Source: RGIG1828 sp045541875 (GTDB taxonomy: Bacteria > Bacillota > Clostridia > UMGS1810). From it: DNA of 64,000 bases. The DNA is taken from contig JAZQJX010000099.1 of NCBI GenBank assembly GCA_045541875.1, positions 1-64,000 of the forward strand. Direction: 5' to 3'. Both the position numbers and the translations under genes were made by a program. Below the pieces are notes generated by a model. That model saw nothing but the letters and a program-made list of their open reading frames with translations. It did no database searches and was not told where the DNA came from. Below, one piece after another: positions 37,341-46,094 of the stretch (position 1 is its first letter; every line of letters begins with the position of its first letter).

Positions 37341-39032
37341 ATGAAAAGGTATTACGGTGTTGACTTTGAGTTTCAAAGAGAAAAATTATTAAACAGTGAA
37401 AAGGCACGTTTTATGATTGATGATGTAATAAACGGTGCAGATGAAGTTCTTGAAAAAGAATATCCCGCGCTGAAAATTAGTGATTATATGCTTTTTCAGA
37501 AAAACGGTAACAGAGTGGTGTTTCAAAGAAAGTACTTTGAGCGTCGTAATGACTGTGCGCGCATTTCCTATGCATACTGGCTCACACGGGATGATAGATA
37601 TTTTGATAAACTGATTGACTTGATATTTATGATATGCGATGAATATTCCTGGTGCGTTCCTGCCCACACAGAACTCAGCGTGAGTAATCCTTCTGTTGAG
37701 ATGATAATTGAAACTGTGGATTTGTTTTCTGCAGAAACAGCAAGACTTTTAACCGATATTACAGCATCAATTGGAGAATGTCTGCCATCATATGTGTTGG
37801 AAAGAGTAGAATATGAACTCAGACGAAGAATTTTTATTCCGACGATAAAACACAGGTTCTATTGGTTTGATGTAAAAAACAACTGGGCATCTGTATGTGC
37901 AGGTAGTGTTGGAGTAGCATTGTTGCATTTTGGCACGGATGATGAAAAAGAAAAGATTCTGCCAATAATCTATAATTGTATGGAAAACTTTCTGAATGGA
38001 TACGGAAAAGACGGATGTTGTACAGAAGGAATGTCATACTGGAATTATGGTTTTGGATATTTTGTGATTTTTGCAAAAGCAATCCTTGACTATACAGATG
38101 GTAGAGTTAATTATTTTGAAAGAGATCTTGTAAAGAAAATCGCCCATTTTCCTCAAAATGTTAGAATGGGTAGTGAAAAAGTTGTCTGTTTTTCGGATGC
38201 TGTCCATAATTTCACTTTCAGTCCCGGACTTATGAGTTATCTTAAATCTGTATATGATGATGTTATATTGCCTGATCTTTCATTTGCAGTTTTACAGGGT
38301 AATGTGTATTCTATAAAAGAACTTTTGTGGTTTGACTGTGACTATACAGAAGATGAACAAAAAGATTGTGTAACATATTATGAAGACGCAAAATGGTACA
38401 TAAATCAGGGTGAAAGGTTCTCCTTTGCCGCAAAAGGAGGTCACAACAATGAATTTCACAATCATAATGATATCGGAAGTTTTATGATAGTGAAAAAGGA
38501 TAATAAAATTCCACTGGATGACCTTGGAAGAGGAGTGTATAATAAATTCACATTTATGGCTGAACACAGATATGAGATGCTTGTGAATTCTTCACGCGGG
38601 CATTCAGTTCCGATAATAAACGGACAGTATCAGCGTGAAGGAGAAGAGTTCTTTGCCGACAACGTCTCGCATAGTGACAGCCATTTTGAACTTGATATTG
38701 AAAATGCATATGAAAAAGGACTCGTCAAAAAAATTCACAGAAGATTTGACATTGGTGATGATTTTGTGAAGTTTTCAGACACATTCACATATTCAGATAA
38801 AACCGAATCAATTATTGAAAGAATGATAAGTCAGATAAAGCCAGAAGTGTCCGATGGATGTGTTATGATAGATGAAACAAAGATTTTGTTTGACTCTGAA
38901 AGATACACCGTGTCAATAGGTTTTGAGGATTACAGAAACATAGGCGATAACGGAGAGGAAAGAGCATATCTTATTGATTTTGTACCTGTAGATAAAAAAG
39001 AAACGAAGTTTGTTTTTGAGATAAAAATATGA
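37341..39032 (+). CDS. Cytosolic heparinase II/III family protein
   Basis: A 563-residue protein of the heparinase II/III fold without a signal peptide. The alpha/alpha toroid (about 40-340; WFDVKNNWASVCAGSVG and CCTEGMSYWNYG) is followed by a beta-sandwich (about 360-563). The conserved GGHNNEFHNHNDIGSF motif supplies H373, H375 and D377, and SRGHSVPIING supplies H421, all sites expected in active family members. It is shorter than the two secreted paralogs and lacks their CBM and stalk domains. It could cleave imported unsaturated or acidic oligosaccharides. A terminator follows at 39038. Confidence 0.87.
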   Translation: MKRYYGVDFEFQREKLLNSEKARFMIDDVINGADEVLEKEYPALKISDYMLFQKNGNRVVFQRKYFERRNDCARISYAYWLTRDDRYFDKLIDLIFMICDEYSWCVPAHTELSVSNPSVEMIIETVDLFSAETARLLTDITASIGECLPSYVLERVEYELRRRIFIPTIKHRFYWFDVKNNWASVCAGSVGVALLHFGTDDEKEKILPIIYNCMENFLNGYGKDGCCTEGMSYWNYGFGYFVIFAKAILDYTDGRVNYFERDLVKKIAHFPQNVRMGSEKVVCFSDAVHNFTFSPGLMSYLKSVYDDVILPDLSFAVLQGNVYSIKELLWFDCDYTEDEQKDCVTYYEDAKWYINQGERFSFAAKGGHNNEFHNHNDIGSFMIVKKDNKIPLDDLGRGVYNKFTFMAEHRYEMLVNSSRGHSVPIINGQYQREGEEFFADNVSHSDSHFELDIENAYEKGLVKKIHRRFDIGDDFVKFSDTFTYSDKTESIIERMISQIKPEVSDGCVMIDETKILFDSERYTVSIGFEDYRNIGDNGEERAYLIDFVPVDKKETKFVFEIKI

Positions 39033-39037
39033 ATAAT

Positions 39038-39080
39038 AAAAGGATGCAAAATGCAGATGAACTGTATTTTGCATCCTTTT
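39038..39080. terminator. Bidirectional terminator
   Basis: AAAAGGATGCAAAATGCAG (39038-39056) is nearly complementary to CTGTATTTTGCATCCTTTT (39062-39080). It serves the heparinase-like gene and the convergent small Cys-rich gene. Confidence 0.88.
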
Positions 39081-39090
39081 GCAGTTTATG

Positions 39091-39300
39091 TTAAAGTTCA
39101 AAATCCTCTTTCCTGAACTTATCAAACAACATTTTTTTCTTGGGTTTGTATTTATATATATCATATTTGAATTTTTTGCAAGTGTCATCTTTTTCGGTTT
39201 CTTCATTCTTTATCATACACATAAAAACATCATTTTCTGTATCATGATGTCCGTATTGACATAATCTGCAATTGCCGTCTTTGTTTCCTTTAATGTACAT
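39091..39300 (-). CDS. Small Cys-rich protein of unknown function
   Basis: A 69-residue protein with an N-terminal CRLCQYG (CxxC), a later C in FMCMIKNEE, and a DDTCKKFKYDIYKYKPKK tail; the four cysteines suggest a zinc or iron site. The start is fixed at 39300: AGAGGTG precedes it, and a perfect promoter at 39320-39348 puts the transcript start near 39313. The longer frame reaching 39348 is therefore excluded. I believe similar small proteins occur in other Clostridia, but no function is known to me. It is monocistronic. Confidence 0.75.
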   Translation of the reverse strand: MYIKGNKDGNCRLCQYGHHDTENDVFMCMIKNEETEKDDTCKKFKYDIYKYKPKKKMLFDKFRKEDFEL

Positions 39301-39319
39301 TTTTTTCACCTCTTTTGAA

Positions 39320-39348
39320 ATTTTATCACGATTTATATAAAAAGTCAA
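39320..39348 (-). promoter_or_regulatory. Promoter of the small Cys-rich gene
   Basis: Minus strand: TTGACT (39348-39343), 17-nt spacer, TAAAAT (39325-39320). It defines the start of the 69-residue protein. Confidence 0.75.
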
Positions 39349-39380
39349 AACAATTAGTTATAAAATTGTGTAAAAAACAG

Positions 39381-39409
39381 TTGTAATTTTTTGAAAAAGA
39401 ATATATAAT
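39381..39409 (+). promoter_or_regulatory. Promoter of the cysE operon
   Basis: TTGTAA (39381-39386), 17-nt spacer, TATAAT (39404-39409). The expected leader to cysE is about 50 nt, without an obvious T-box. Confidence 0.6.
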
Positions 39410-39468
39410 AATATATGTATGTCATTATGGGTAAAATTGTGTCTGAATGACAGATTGGAGATTAGCAT

Positions 39469-40164
39469 ATGATTGCTTTATACATATTACTCGGAGTCGT
39501 TTGCCTGTACTTTTTGGTTTTCACAATTTTTGCATCGGCAAATATATCAAATATAATGGGAAGAGACCCTGCGGCAAGAAATCCTCTTGAGATTTTCTTT
39601 CTCTATCCCGGTGTACATGCTGTGTCAAATCACCGAATTGCTCACTTTTTTTACAAGATTAAACTTTTCTTTATTGCAAGGTGTATATCTCAGGTTTCAA
39701 GATTTTTCACAGGTATTGAAATCCATCCCGGTGCAAAAATCGGAAAAGGGCTTTTCATTGATCACGGTATGGGGGTTATCATAGGAGAAACAACCATAAT
39801 AGGTGATAACTGCACCATATATCAGAATGTTACCCTTGGTGGAACAGGTAAGGACAAGGGCAAACGTCATCCCACAATCGGTTCAAACGTAATGATAGGA
39901 AGCGGTGCCAAAGTCCTGGGACCTTTCACCGTTGGAGACAATTCAAAAATTGCCGCAAATGCGGTTGTACTTTCAGAAGTTCCGCCAAACAGTACTTGTG
40001 TAGGTGTTCCGGCAAGAGTTGTCAGAATCAACAATAAAAAAGTCGGCGAAGAACTTGATCAGATTCACATTCCCGACCCTGTCAGTCAGGAACTTTGCAG
40101 AATGCAGATAAAGATTGAAGAATTAACAAAAAAGATAGAAAAACTGGAGGATAAGAAACAATGA
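39469..40164 (+). CDS. cysE: Serine O-acetyltransferase, membrane-tethered form
   Basis: A 231-residue acyltransferase that makes O-acetylserine for cysteine synthesis. The left-handed beta-helix is clear: GIEIHPGAKIGKGLFIDHGMGVIIGE, TIYQNVTLGGTGKDKGKRHPTIG, and hexapeptide repeats to GVPARVV. Before the usual short helical region (GRDPAARNPLEIFFLYPGVHA, HRIAHF) there is a hydrophobic N-terminal helix (about 1-23), which probably anchors it in the membrane. The C-terminal 30 residues are a charged coiled coil. The gene overlaps cysS by 4 bp, so cysteine synthesis and charging are coupled, an order common in Firmicutes. Confidence 0.9.
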   Translation: MIALYILLGVVCLYFLVFTIFASANISNIMGRDPAARNPLEIFFLYPGVHAVSNHRIAHFFYKIKLFFIARCISQVSRFFTGIEIHPGAKIGKGLFIDHGMGVIIGETTIIGDNCTIYQNVTLGGTGKDKGKRHPTIGSNVMIGSGAKVLGPFTVGDNSKIAANAVVLSEVPPNSTCVGVPARVVRINNKKVGEELDQIHIPDPVSQELCRMQIKIEELTKKIEKLEDKKQ

Positions 40165-41549
40165 AACTTTTCAACAGTATGTCAGGAAAAAAAGAAGAAT
40201 TTGTTCCCATTGAAGAGGGCAAAGTAAAAATGTATTCCTGCGGACCTACCGTATATAACTATTTCCACATAGGAAACGCACGTCCCTTCATAATTTTTGA
40301 CACTTTAAGAAGATACTTTGAATACAGAGGTTATGAGGTGAGTTTTGTTCAGAATTTCACAGATATTGACGATAAAATGATAAAACGTGCCAATGAAGAA
40401 AATATAACAGTAAGAGAACTTGCTGACAGATTCATTGACGAATATTTTAAAGATGCAAAAGGTCTTGGCATAAAAGAGGCAACAGTTCATCCCAGAGCAA
40501 CAGAAAATATTGATTCCATAATTGAAATCATAAAAAATCTTGAAGAAAAAGGCTACGCATATAACGTTGACGGCGATGTATATTTCAGCGTTAAAAAGTT
40601 TAAAGATTACGGAAAACTTTCTCATCAGCCTTTGGAAAATCTTGAACTTGGTGCAAGAATTGAAGTGGGAGACAAGAAAAGAGATCCAATGGACTTTGCA
40701 GTATGGAAGGCAAAAAAAGAGGGCGAACCTGCATGGGAGAGTCCCTGGGGTGAGGGAAGACCCGGATGGCATATTGAGTGTAGTGCTATGGCAACAAGGT
40801 TTTTGGGTGAGACCATAGATATTCACTCAGGCGGAAAAGATCTTATTTTCCCGCACCACGAAAACGAGATTGCACAGAGTGAATGTGCTCACGGTAAGAC
40901 GTTTGCAAACTACTGGCTTCACAACGGATATATTAATGTCAACAATCAGAAGATGAGCAAATCTCTCGGCAATTTCTTCACAGTAAGAGATGTTGTAAAA
41001 GAATTTGAATATATAGTAATCAGATTCTTCATGCTTTCTGCTCACTACCGCAATCCCATAAACTTCAGTCATGATCTTTTGATGCAGGCAAAATCCGGAC
41101 TCGAAAGAATCAATACGTGTATAGACAATCTTGTTTTTCTTTCAGAATCTGCACAAGGTGAAACATCTTGCGATGAAAACATACAGGCTCTTGATGGATT
41201 CAAAGATAATTTCATAACTGCTATGGATGATGACATCAATACTGCAGATGCCATTTCAGTTATTTTTGATATTGTTAAGTATGCAAACACTAATTTTAAT
41301 GAAAATACATCAAAGACAACCTTGGAATATACAATCTCACTTTTAAAAGAACTTATGAATGTTCTGGGAATTTTAAAAGAAGATTCAAATGATTTTCTTG
41401 ATTCTGATATTGAAGCACTCATAGAAGAAAGAAACAACGCAAGAAAGAACAAAGATTTTAAACGTGCGGACGAAATCCGTGATATGCTTAAAGACGCCGG
41501 AATCATTCTCGAGGATACCAGAGGCGGAGTAAAATGGAAAAGAGCGTAA
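40161..41549 (+). CDS. cysS: Cysteinyl-tRNA synthetase
   Basis: A 462-residue class I synthetase that charges tRNA-Cys. Motifs: CGPTVYNYFHIGNARPF (zinc Cys and the HIGH variant HIGN), a second Cys and His-rich zinc part in GWHIECSAM and FPHHENEIAQSE, and the KMSKSLGN loop (about 266). The C-terminal helical and anticodon region ends in FKRADEIRDMLKDAGI, typical of the enzyme. Length is normal. It starts within the last codons of cysE (ATGA overlap) and is followed 1 nt later by mrnC. Confidence 0.96.
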   Translation: MKLFNSMSGKKEEFVPIEEGKVKMYSCGPTVYNYFHIGNARPFIIFDTLRRYFEYRGYEVSFVQNFTDIDDKMIKRANEENITVRELADRFIDEYFKDAKGLGIKEATVHPRATENIDSIIEIIKNLEEKGYAYNVDGDVYFSVKKFKDYGKLSHQPLENLELGARIEVGDKKRDPMDFAVWKAKKEGEPAWESPWGEGRPGWHIECSAMATRFLGETIDIHSGGKDLIFPHHENEIAQSECAHGKTFANYWLHNGYINVNNQKMSKSLGNFFTVRDVVKEFEYIVIRFFMLSAHYRNPINFSHDLLMQAKSGLERINTCIDNLVFLSESAQGETSCDENIQALDGFKDNFITAMDDDINTADAISVIFDIVKYANTNFNENTSKTTLEYTISLLKELMNVLGILKEDSNDFLDSDIEALIEERNNARKNKDFKRADEIRDMLKDAGIILEDTRGGVKWKRA

Positions 41550-41550
41550 T

Positions 41551-41955
41551 ATGACAGAATTTGATATTTTGATAAATGCAGATCAGGTTTCCCCCTTATC
41601 TCTTGCATATATAGGAGATGCAGTGTATGAACTCTACATTCGTTCATACATTATGCATTCTGTTAATATGCCTGTTGCAAAACTTCATAAAGCGGCAACA
41701 AAGTTTGTTAGTGCAAAGTCACAGTCTAAGATTTATCATATGATAAAAGACAGCCTCACCGAGGAAGAAAATACAGTTTTCAAACGTGGCAGGAATGCAC
41801 ATTCATATACAAGTGCCAAAAATGCAGACATTGTTCAATATCGCATTGCAACAGGTCTTGAGGCACTAATTGGTTATCTCTATATAAAAAAAGACACAGA
41901 GCGTCTTGAACAAATAATTTCCATGTGCATACGCTGTGCAGAATCCGAAGAATAA
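41551..41955 (+). CDS. mrnC: Mini-ribonuclease III
   Basis: A 134-residue RNase III-like enzyme without a double-stranded RNA-binding domain, which matures 23S rRNA in Firmicutes. Motifs: PLSLAYIGDAVYELYIR (the catalytic Asp/Glu helix), KRGRNAHSYTSAKNADIVQYRIATGLEALIGYLY (second catalytic helix with Glu). It has the expected length. It immediately follows cysS, the usual clostridial and bacillary order. Confidence 0.94.
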   Translation: MTEFDILINADQVSPLSLAYIGDAVYELYIRSYIMHSVNMPVAKLHKAATKFVSAKSQSKIYHMIKDSLTEEENTVFKRGRNAHSYTSAKNADIVQYRIATGLEALIGYLYIKKDTERLEQIISMCIRCAESEE

Positions 41956-41995
41956 AAATTTGTAAAGGAACAAAGTATATTTCAGAGGTGACAAT

Positions 41996-42829
41996 ATGGA
42001 ACTTTTGAAAAAATACTCTGCAATAATCTTTGGATGTATTACATCTGGAGCAGGAATAGGACTTTTTCTTTCACCCGGAAAAATTGCCGCAGGCGGGGCG
42101 TCGGGAATTGGGATTTTGTTATATAATCTTTTTTCGTTTCCTGTTTCACTTACAGTCATAATAATTAATGCTTTGCTTGTTATAATAGGCTACAGATATC
42201 TTGAAAAATCTGTTATTGTAAAAACAGTAGTATCAACTTTGTTTCTGTCAGTATTTATTGAAATATTTTCAAAGGTATCACTTGGATTTAGTGATCCGAT
42301 AATATCTTGTGCATATGGGGGAACATTGGTAGGACTTGGTTCAGGCATTGTTATAAATTCAGGATCGTCAACCGGTGGAAGTGATTTCGGTGCAGTAATT
42401 TTGCATAGATTCATACCTTTTGTGTCAGTGCCAAGGTTAATGCTTTTTATTGACCTTGCAATAGCAATGGTATCCGGCGGAGCGTTTTCTGATATTTCCC
42501 TGATGTTATATGCAGTTGCGGCACTTTTCATTGCATCTAAATCAGCAGAATTTGTTATTGAAGGTGTTAATTTTTCAAAACTGATATTCATAATCAGCGA
42601 TAAAAACGACGAAATAGCAAATTATATAATTAATAAAATCAACAGAGGAGTCACGTCATTTGAAGCAAAAGGTGAGTTTTCGGGAATGGGAAAGAAAGTT
42701 CTTATGTGCGCCCTTTCGCCCATTCAGTTTCCAAAACTTAAATCATATATTCACTCAAAAGACAAAAATGCATTTATAATTCTTTCCGATGCGAGAAATG
42801 TGTTCGGCGAGGGTTTTAATATGGAATAG
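41996..42829 (+). CDS. YitT-family membrane protein
   Basis: A 277-residue protein of the YitT type: five to six N-terminal transmembrane helices (about 1-175, with GIGLFLSPGKIAAGGASGIGILLY, GLGSGIVINSGSSTGGSDFGAVIL) and a C-terminal cytosolic DUF2179 domain (about 190-277, with GVTSFEAKGEFSGMGKKVLMC). The transport substrate is unknown for the family. AGAGGTGAC lies 7 nt before ATG 41996. It is spaced 40 nt from mrnC and 22 nt from the transketolase genes, so it may be read through from cysS. Confidence 0.88.
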   Translation: MELLKKYSAIIFGCITSGAGIGLFLSPGKIAAGGASGIGILLYNLFSFPVSLTVIIINALLVIIGYRYLEKSVIVKTVVSTLFLSVFIEIFSKVSLGFSDPIISCAYGGTLVGLGSGIVINSGSSTGGSDFGAVILHRFIPFVSVPRLMLFIDLAIAMVSGGAFSDISLMLYAVAALFIASKSAEFVIEGVNFSKLIFIISDKNDEIANYIINKINRGVTSFEAKGEFSGMGKKVLMCALSPIQFPKLKSYIHSKDKNAFIILSDARNVFGEGFNME

Positions 42830-42851
42830 AAAAACAGGGAGGAATAGGGTT

Positions 42852-43700
42852 ATGTTAACCAATACACAACTTGAACTTACAGCTTACAAAATCAGAAGAC
42901 ACGCCATTGATGGTGTGTATAGTGCTGCTTCGGGACATCCGGGCGGTTCACTCTCAATATCGGACATATTGTCTGTGTTGTATTTCGACGAAATGAATGT
43001 TGATCCTAAAGATCCTCAAAATCCTTCAAGAGACAGATTTGTCCTTTCAAAAGGTCACTGTGCTCCTGCACTCTACGGTGCACTTGCAGAAAAAGGATTT
43101 ATTCCAAAAGAGGACATTAAAACTTTGAGGAAATCAGACAGTTACCTTCAGGGACATCCTGACATGAAATCAATTCCCGGCGTTGATATGTCAACCGGTT
43201 CTCTTGGTCAGGGCATATGTGCTGCAAACGGAATGGCACTGGCTGCAAAACTTGATAATAAAGACTATAGAGTATACACAATTTTAGGAGACGGCGAACT
43301 TGAAGAAGGACAAGTATGGGAAGCTGCAATGTTTGCATCCCACTATAAACTTGATAATCTCACTGCATTTGTAGACTTTAACGGACTTCAGATTGACGGA
43401 GACATAACAGAGGTTATGAATCCTACTCCCATTGATAAAAAATTTGAGGCATTTGGCTGGAATGTTCTTGTTATTGATGCTCATAACTTTGACGAAATAA
43501 AAAATGCCATAAAGACAGCAAAAGAAACAAAAGGCAAACCCACAGTTATAGTTGCAAAAAGCATAAAAGGAAAAGGTGTTTCCTATATGGAAAATAATGC
43601 CGCATGGCACGGAAATGCTCCTAAAGAAGCAGATTACATAATTGCAATTAATGAAATTGATGCAAAAATAAAAGAACTGGAGGCAAAAGTAAATGGCTGA
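42852..43700 (+). CDS. Transketolase, N-terminal (thiamine-binding) subunit
   Basis: A 282-residue half of transketolase, which binds thiamine diphosphate and interconverts pentose- and triose/hexose-phosphates. Visible: GHPGGSLSISDILSVLYF, DRFVLSKGHCAPALYGALA, MSTGSLGQGICAANGMALAAK and the diphosphate motif GDGELEEGQVWEAAMFASH...DFNGLQIDG. The start is ATG 42852 after GGGAGG; an upstream ATG at 42789 lies inside the YitT gene. It overlaps the C-terminal subunit by 8 bp, the split arrangement common in Clostridia. Confidence 0.94.
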   Translation: MLTNTQLELTAYKIRRHAIDGVYSAASGHPGGSLSISDILSVLYFDEMNVDPKDPQNPSRDRFVLSKGHCAPALYGALAEKGFIPKEDIKTLRKSDSYLQGHPDMKSIPGVDMSTGSLGQGICAANGMALAAKLDNKDYRVYTILGDGELEEGQVWEAAMFASHYKLDNLTAFVDFNGLQIDGDITEVMNPTPIDKKFEAFGWNVLVIDAHNFDEIKNAIKTAKETKGKPTVIVAKSIKGKGVSYMENNAAWHGNAPKEADYIIAINEIDAKIKELEAKVNG

Positions 43701-44637
43701 TGTAAAGAAAATCGCAACCAGAGAATCATATGGTAATGCTCTTGCAGAACTTGGTGAAAAATATGATATCATAGTGCTTGATGCCGACCTTTCAAAATCC
43801 ACCAAAACAGAGGTTTTCAAAAAGAAATTTCCGGAAAGATTCATAAATATGGGAATTGCGGAAGCAAATATGATGAGTACTGCGGCAGGTCTTGCGTCAT
43901 GTGGAAAAACCGTATTTGCAAGTTCATTTGCAATGTTTGCCGCAGGAAGAGCATTTGAACAGATAAGAAACTCTATTTGTTATCCCTGCCTCAATGTAAA
44001 AATCGGCGCAACTCATGCCGGTATCTCTGTTGGTGAAGACGGTGCAACTCACCAGTGCCTTGAAGATATATCTCTTATGAGAACTCTTCCTAATATGGTT
44101 GTTATTAACCCTGCAGATGACACGGAAGCGAAAGCGGCAGTTGAGGCTGCAGTAAAACACAACGGACCTGTATATCTGAGATTTGGAAGGCTCAGCGTGC
44201 CTGTAATTTTTGACGATTCCTACAAATTTGAAATCGGAAAAGGTGTTATGCTTAAAGAAGGAACAGACGTAACACTTGTTGCAACAGGACTTTTGGTTGA
44301 AACTGCACTCAAAGCATCTGAAATTCTTGCAAGCGAAGGAATAAGTGCAAGGGTAATTAACATTGCAACCATAAAACCCATAGACAGAGAAATAATTGCA
44401 AAGGCAGCAATGGAAACCGGCGCTCTCGTGTCATGTGAAGAACACAATATTATAGGTGGTCTTGGAAGTGCTGTTGCTGAAGTCCTTTGTGAAACTCATC
44501 CCGCATCTCTTATGAGAATCGGAACACAAGATGTATTTGGTAAATCAGGTAAACCTGATAAATTATTTGAGGATTATGGTCTCACTGCAGAAGCGATTGT
44601 TGAATCTGCAAAAAAAGCAATATCTTTAAAAAAATAA
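43693..44637 (+). CDS. Transketolase, C-terminal (pyrimidine-binding) subunit
   Basis: A 314-residue partner of the preceding gene. It carries the pyrimidine-binding half (about 1-165: LDADLSKSTKTEVFKKKFPERFINMGIAEANM with the catalytic Glu, THAGISVGEDGATHQCLEDI) and the C-terminal transketolase domain (about 190-310: VTLVATGLLVETALKASEIL, SCEEHNIIGGLGSAVAEVL). It works only as a complex with the N-terminal subunit. ATG 43693 is inside the end of that gene, so the two are translationally coupled and made in equal amounts. Confidence 0.94.
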   Translation: MADVKKIATRESYGNALAELGEKYDIIVLDADLSKSTKTEVFKKKFPERFINMGIAEANMMSTAAGLASCGKTVFASSFAMFAAGRAFEQIRNSICYPCLNVKIGATHAGISVGEDGATHQCLEDISLMRTLPNMVVINPADDTEAKAAVEAAVKHNGPVYLRFGRLSVPVIFDDSYKFEIGKGVMLKEGTDVTLVATGLLVETALKASEILASEGISARVINIATIKPIDREIIAKAAMETGALVSCEEHNIIGGLGSAVAEVLCETHPASLMRIGTQDVFGKSGKPDKLFEDYGLTAEAIVESAKKAISLKK

Positions 44638-44671
44638 ATTTAATACATAGTATGGAATTGGAGTGAGACAA

Positions 44672-45433
44672 GTGCCTGACAATACATGGAAAAACAGTAA
44701 GGGAAAAAAGAAGTTTTTTATCTTGTTTTCAATATTCGCTGTGATTTGTCTTGCTCTTTTCCTGACATACTTTATCGGGATACGCTTTATGCGGATTGCA
44801 TCATCCGGGGTTGAGTTCAGAGATTTCATTCAAAGTTACGGATTTTTTGGAATATTTGTGGCGATAGGGATTCAGTTTCTTCAGGTGTTTATTGCCCTTA
44901 TTCCCGGAGAAGTAATAGAAATAGGAATCGGGTTTGCCTACGGATGGATTGGTGGTACAATTCTTTCTCTCGTTGGAGTCGGAATGGCATCATTTGTTAT
45001 TTTTGCACTAACCAAAAGATTCGGAGTCAGACTTGTGGAGATTTTTGTCTCTCCGGGCAAAATTAATGAATTGAGATTTATAAACAGTGAAGAAAAATTA
45101 AGAAGATTTACATTCATTGTATATCTTCTGCCCGGAACACCAAAAGACCTTTTAACTTACTTTCTTGGTCTCACGAAAATGAATATAAAAGATTTTTTAA
45201 CCATAACACTTTTTGCACGAATACCGTCTGTGATTTCGTCCGTAGTGGGCGGTAATCTCATAGGGGAAAGGCAATATTTTAAAGCAATTGTTCTTTTTCT
45301 AATAACAGCGTTGGTCAGTCTTGCAGGTTTAAAAGTTTATGGTATACTTATGGAAAAGTTGAAAAAAAGATCGCAAAACAGAAAAGAATTTATTAAAAAT
45401 ATAATCAATAGAAGAAATAAAGACAGAATCTAA
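44672..45433 (+). CDS. VTT-domain (TVP38/TMEM64) membrane protein
   Basis: A 253-residue integral membrane protein with the VTT/SNARE-associated domain. Segments: an early hydrophobic helix (about 15-40), LIPGEVIEIGIGFAYGWIGGTILSLVGVGMAS (the GYG/G-rich re-entrant region), and LPGTPKDLLTYFLGLTKM, which matches the family hallmark PGTPKD. Relatives move lipids or polyprenyl phosphates across the membrane. GTG 44672 is preferred (TTGGAG 8 nt upstream); GTG 44663 overlaps the ribosome binding site. A charged tail ends the protein. It may be co-transcribed with rex. Confidence 0.88.
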   Translation: MPDNTWKNSKGKKKFFILFSIFAVICLALFLTYFIGIRFMRIASSGVEFRDFIQSYGFFGIFVAIGIQFLQVFIALIPGEVIEIGIGFAYGWIGGTILSLVGVGMASFVIFALTKRFGVRLVEIFVSPGKINELRFINSEEKLRRFTFIVYLLPGTPKDLLTYFLGLTKMNIKDFLTITLFARIPSVISSVVGGNLIGERQYFKAIVLFLITALVSLAGLKVYGILMEKLKKRSQNRKEFIKNIINRRNKDRI

Positions 45434-45455
45434 CAAAGGAAAGGAGGCAGTATAT

Positions 45456-46094
45456 ATGACAAATAGACATGTACCTCTTGTAGTTATTAAAAGACTTCCA
45501 AGATATCATCGTTATCTCGGAGAACTTCTTGACAATAAAATATATAGGGTTTCATCAACTGAACTAAGTGAAAAAATGGGTGTTACTGCTTCTCAGATAC
45601 GTCAGGACCTTAACTATTTTGGTGGTTTTGGTCAGCAGGGGTATGGATATAATGTTCAGATGCTTTATGATGCCATAACTACACTTTTAGGACTTAATAA
45701 AGGATATAAAACGGTTATAATTGGTGCAGGTAATCTTGGCAGAGCACTTGCAAACTATGCCGGATTTCCTAAAAGGGGATTTAATCTTATAGGTATTTTT
45801 GACACAAATCCTGCTTTGATAGGGAAGGAAATTTCAGGTCAGATAATAAAACATTATGACGATGCAAAGGACTTCATAGAGGCAGAAAAACCCGACATTG
45901 CCATTCTTGCTGTTCCGAAGGTGGCAGTTAACAAAGTTGCCGAAGATATGGTATCATATGGCATAAAGGCTCTCTGGAATTTTGCTCATGTAGATCTCGT
46001 TCTTCCCGGAGATGTAATAGTTGAAAATGTACACCTCAGTGATTCTTTGATGACGCTTTCATATCGTATGTCAGAGTTTGGTGAAAGAAAATGA
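45456..46094 (+). CDS. rex: Redox-sensing transcriptional repressor Rex
   Basis: A 212-residue repressor that senses the NADH/NAD+ ratio and controls fermentation genes. An N-terminal winged helix (about 1-75: RYLGELLDNKIYRVSSTELSEKMGVTASQIRQDLNYFGGFGQQGYGYNV pattern) is followed by a Rossmann domain with the dinucleotide motif IIGAGNLGRALANY and FDTNP, and a C-terminal domain-swap helix. AAAGGAGG lies about 9 nt before ATG 45456. It overlaps the following P-loop/Asp23-like gene by 4 bp. Possible targets in the window are pta-ackA (see the operator-like site at 55627) but no canonical TTGTTAAN4TTAACAA site was found. Confidence 0.95.
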   Translation: MTNRHVPLVVIKRLPRYHRYLGELLDNKIYRVSSTELSEKMGVTASQIRQDLNYFGGFGQQGYGYNVQMLYDAITTLLGLNKGYKTVIIGAGNLGRALANYAGFPKRGFNLIGIFDTNPALIGKEISGQIIKHYDDAKDFIEAEKPDIAILAVPKVAVNKVAEDMVSYGIKALWNFAHVDLVLPGDVIVENVHLSDSLMTLSYRMSEFGERK

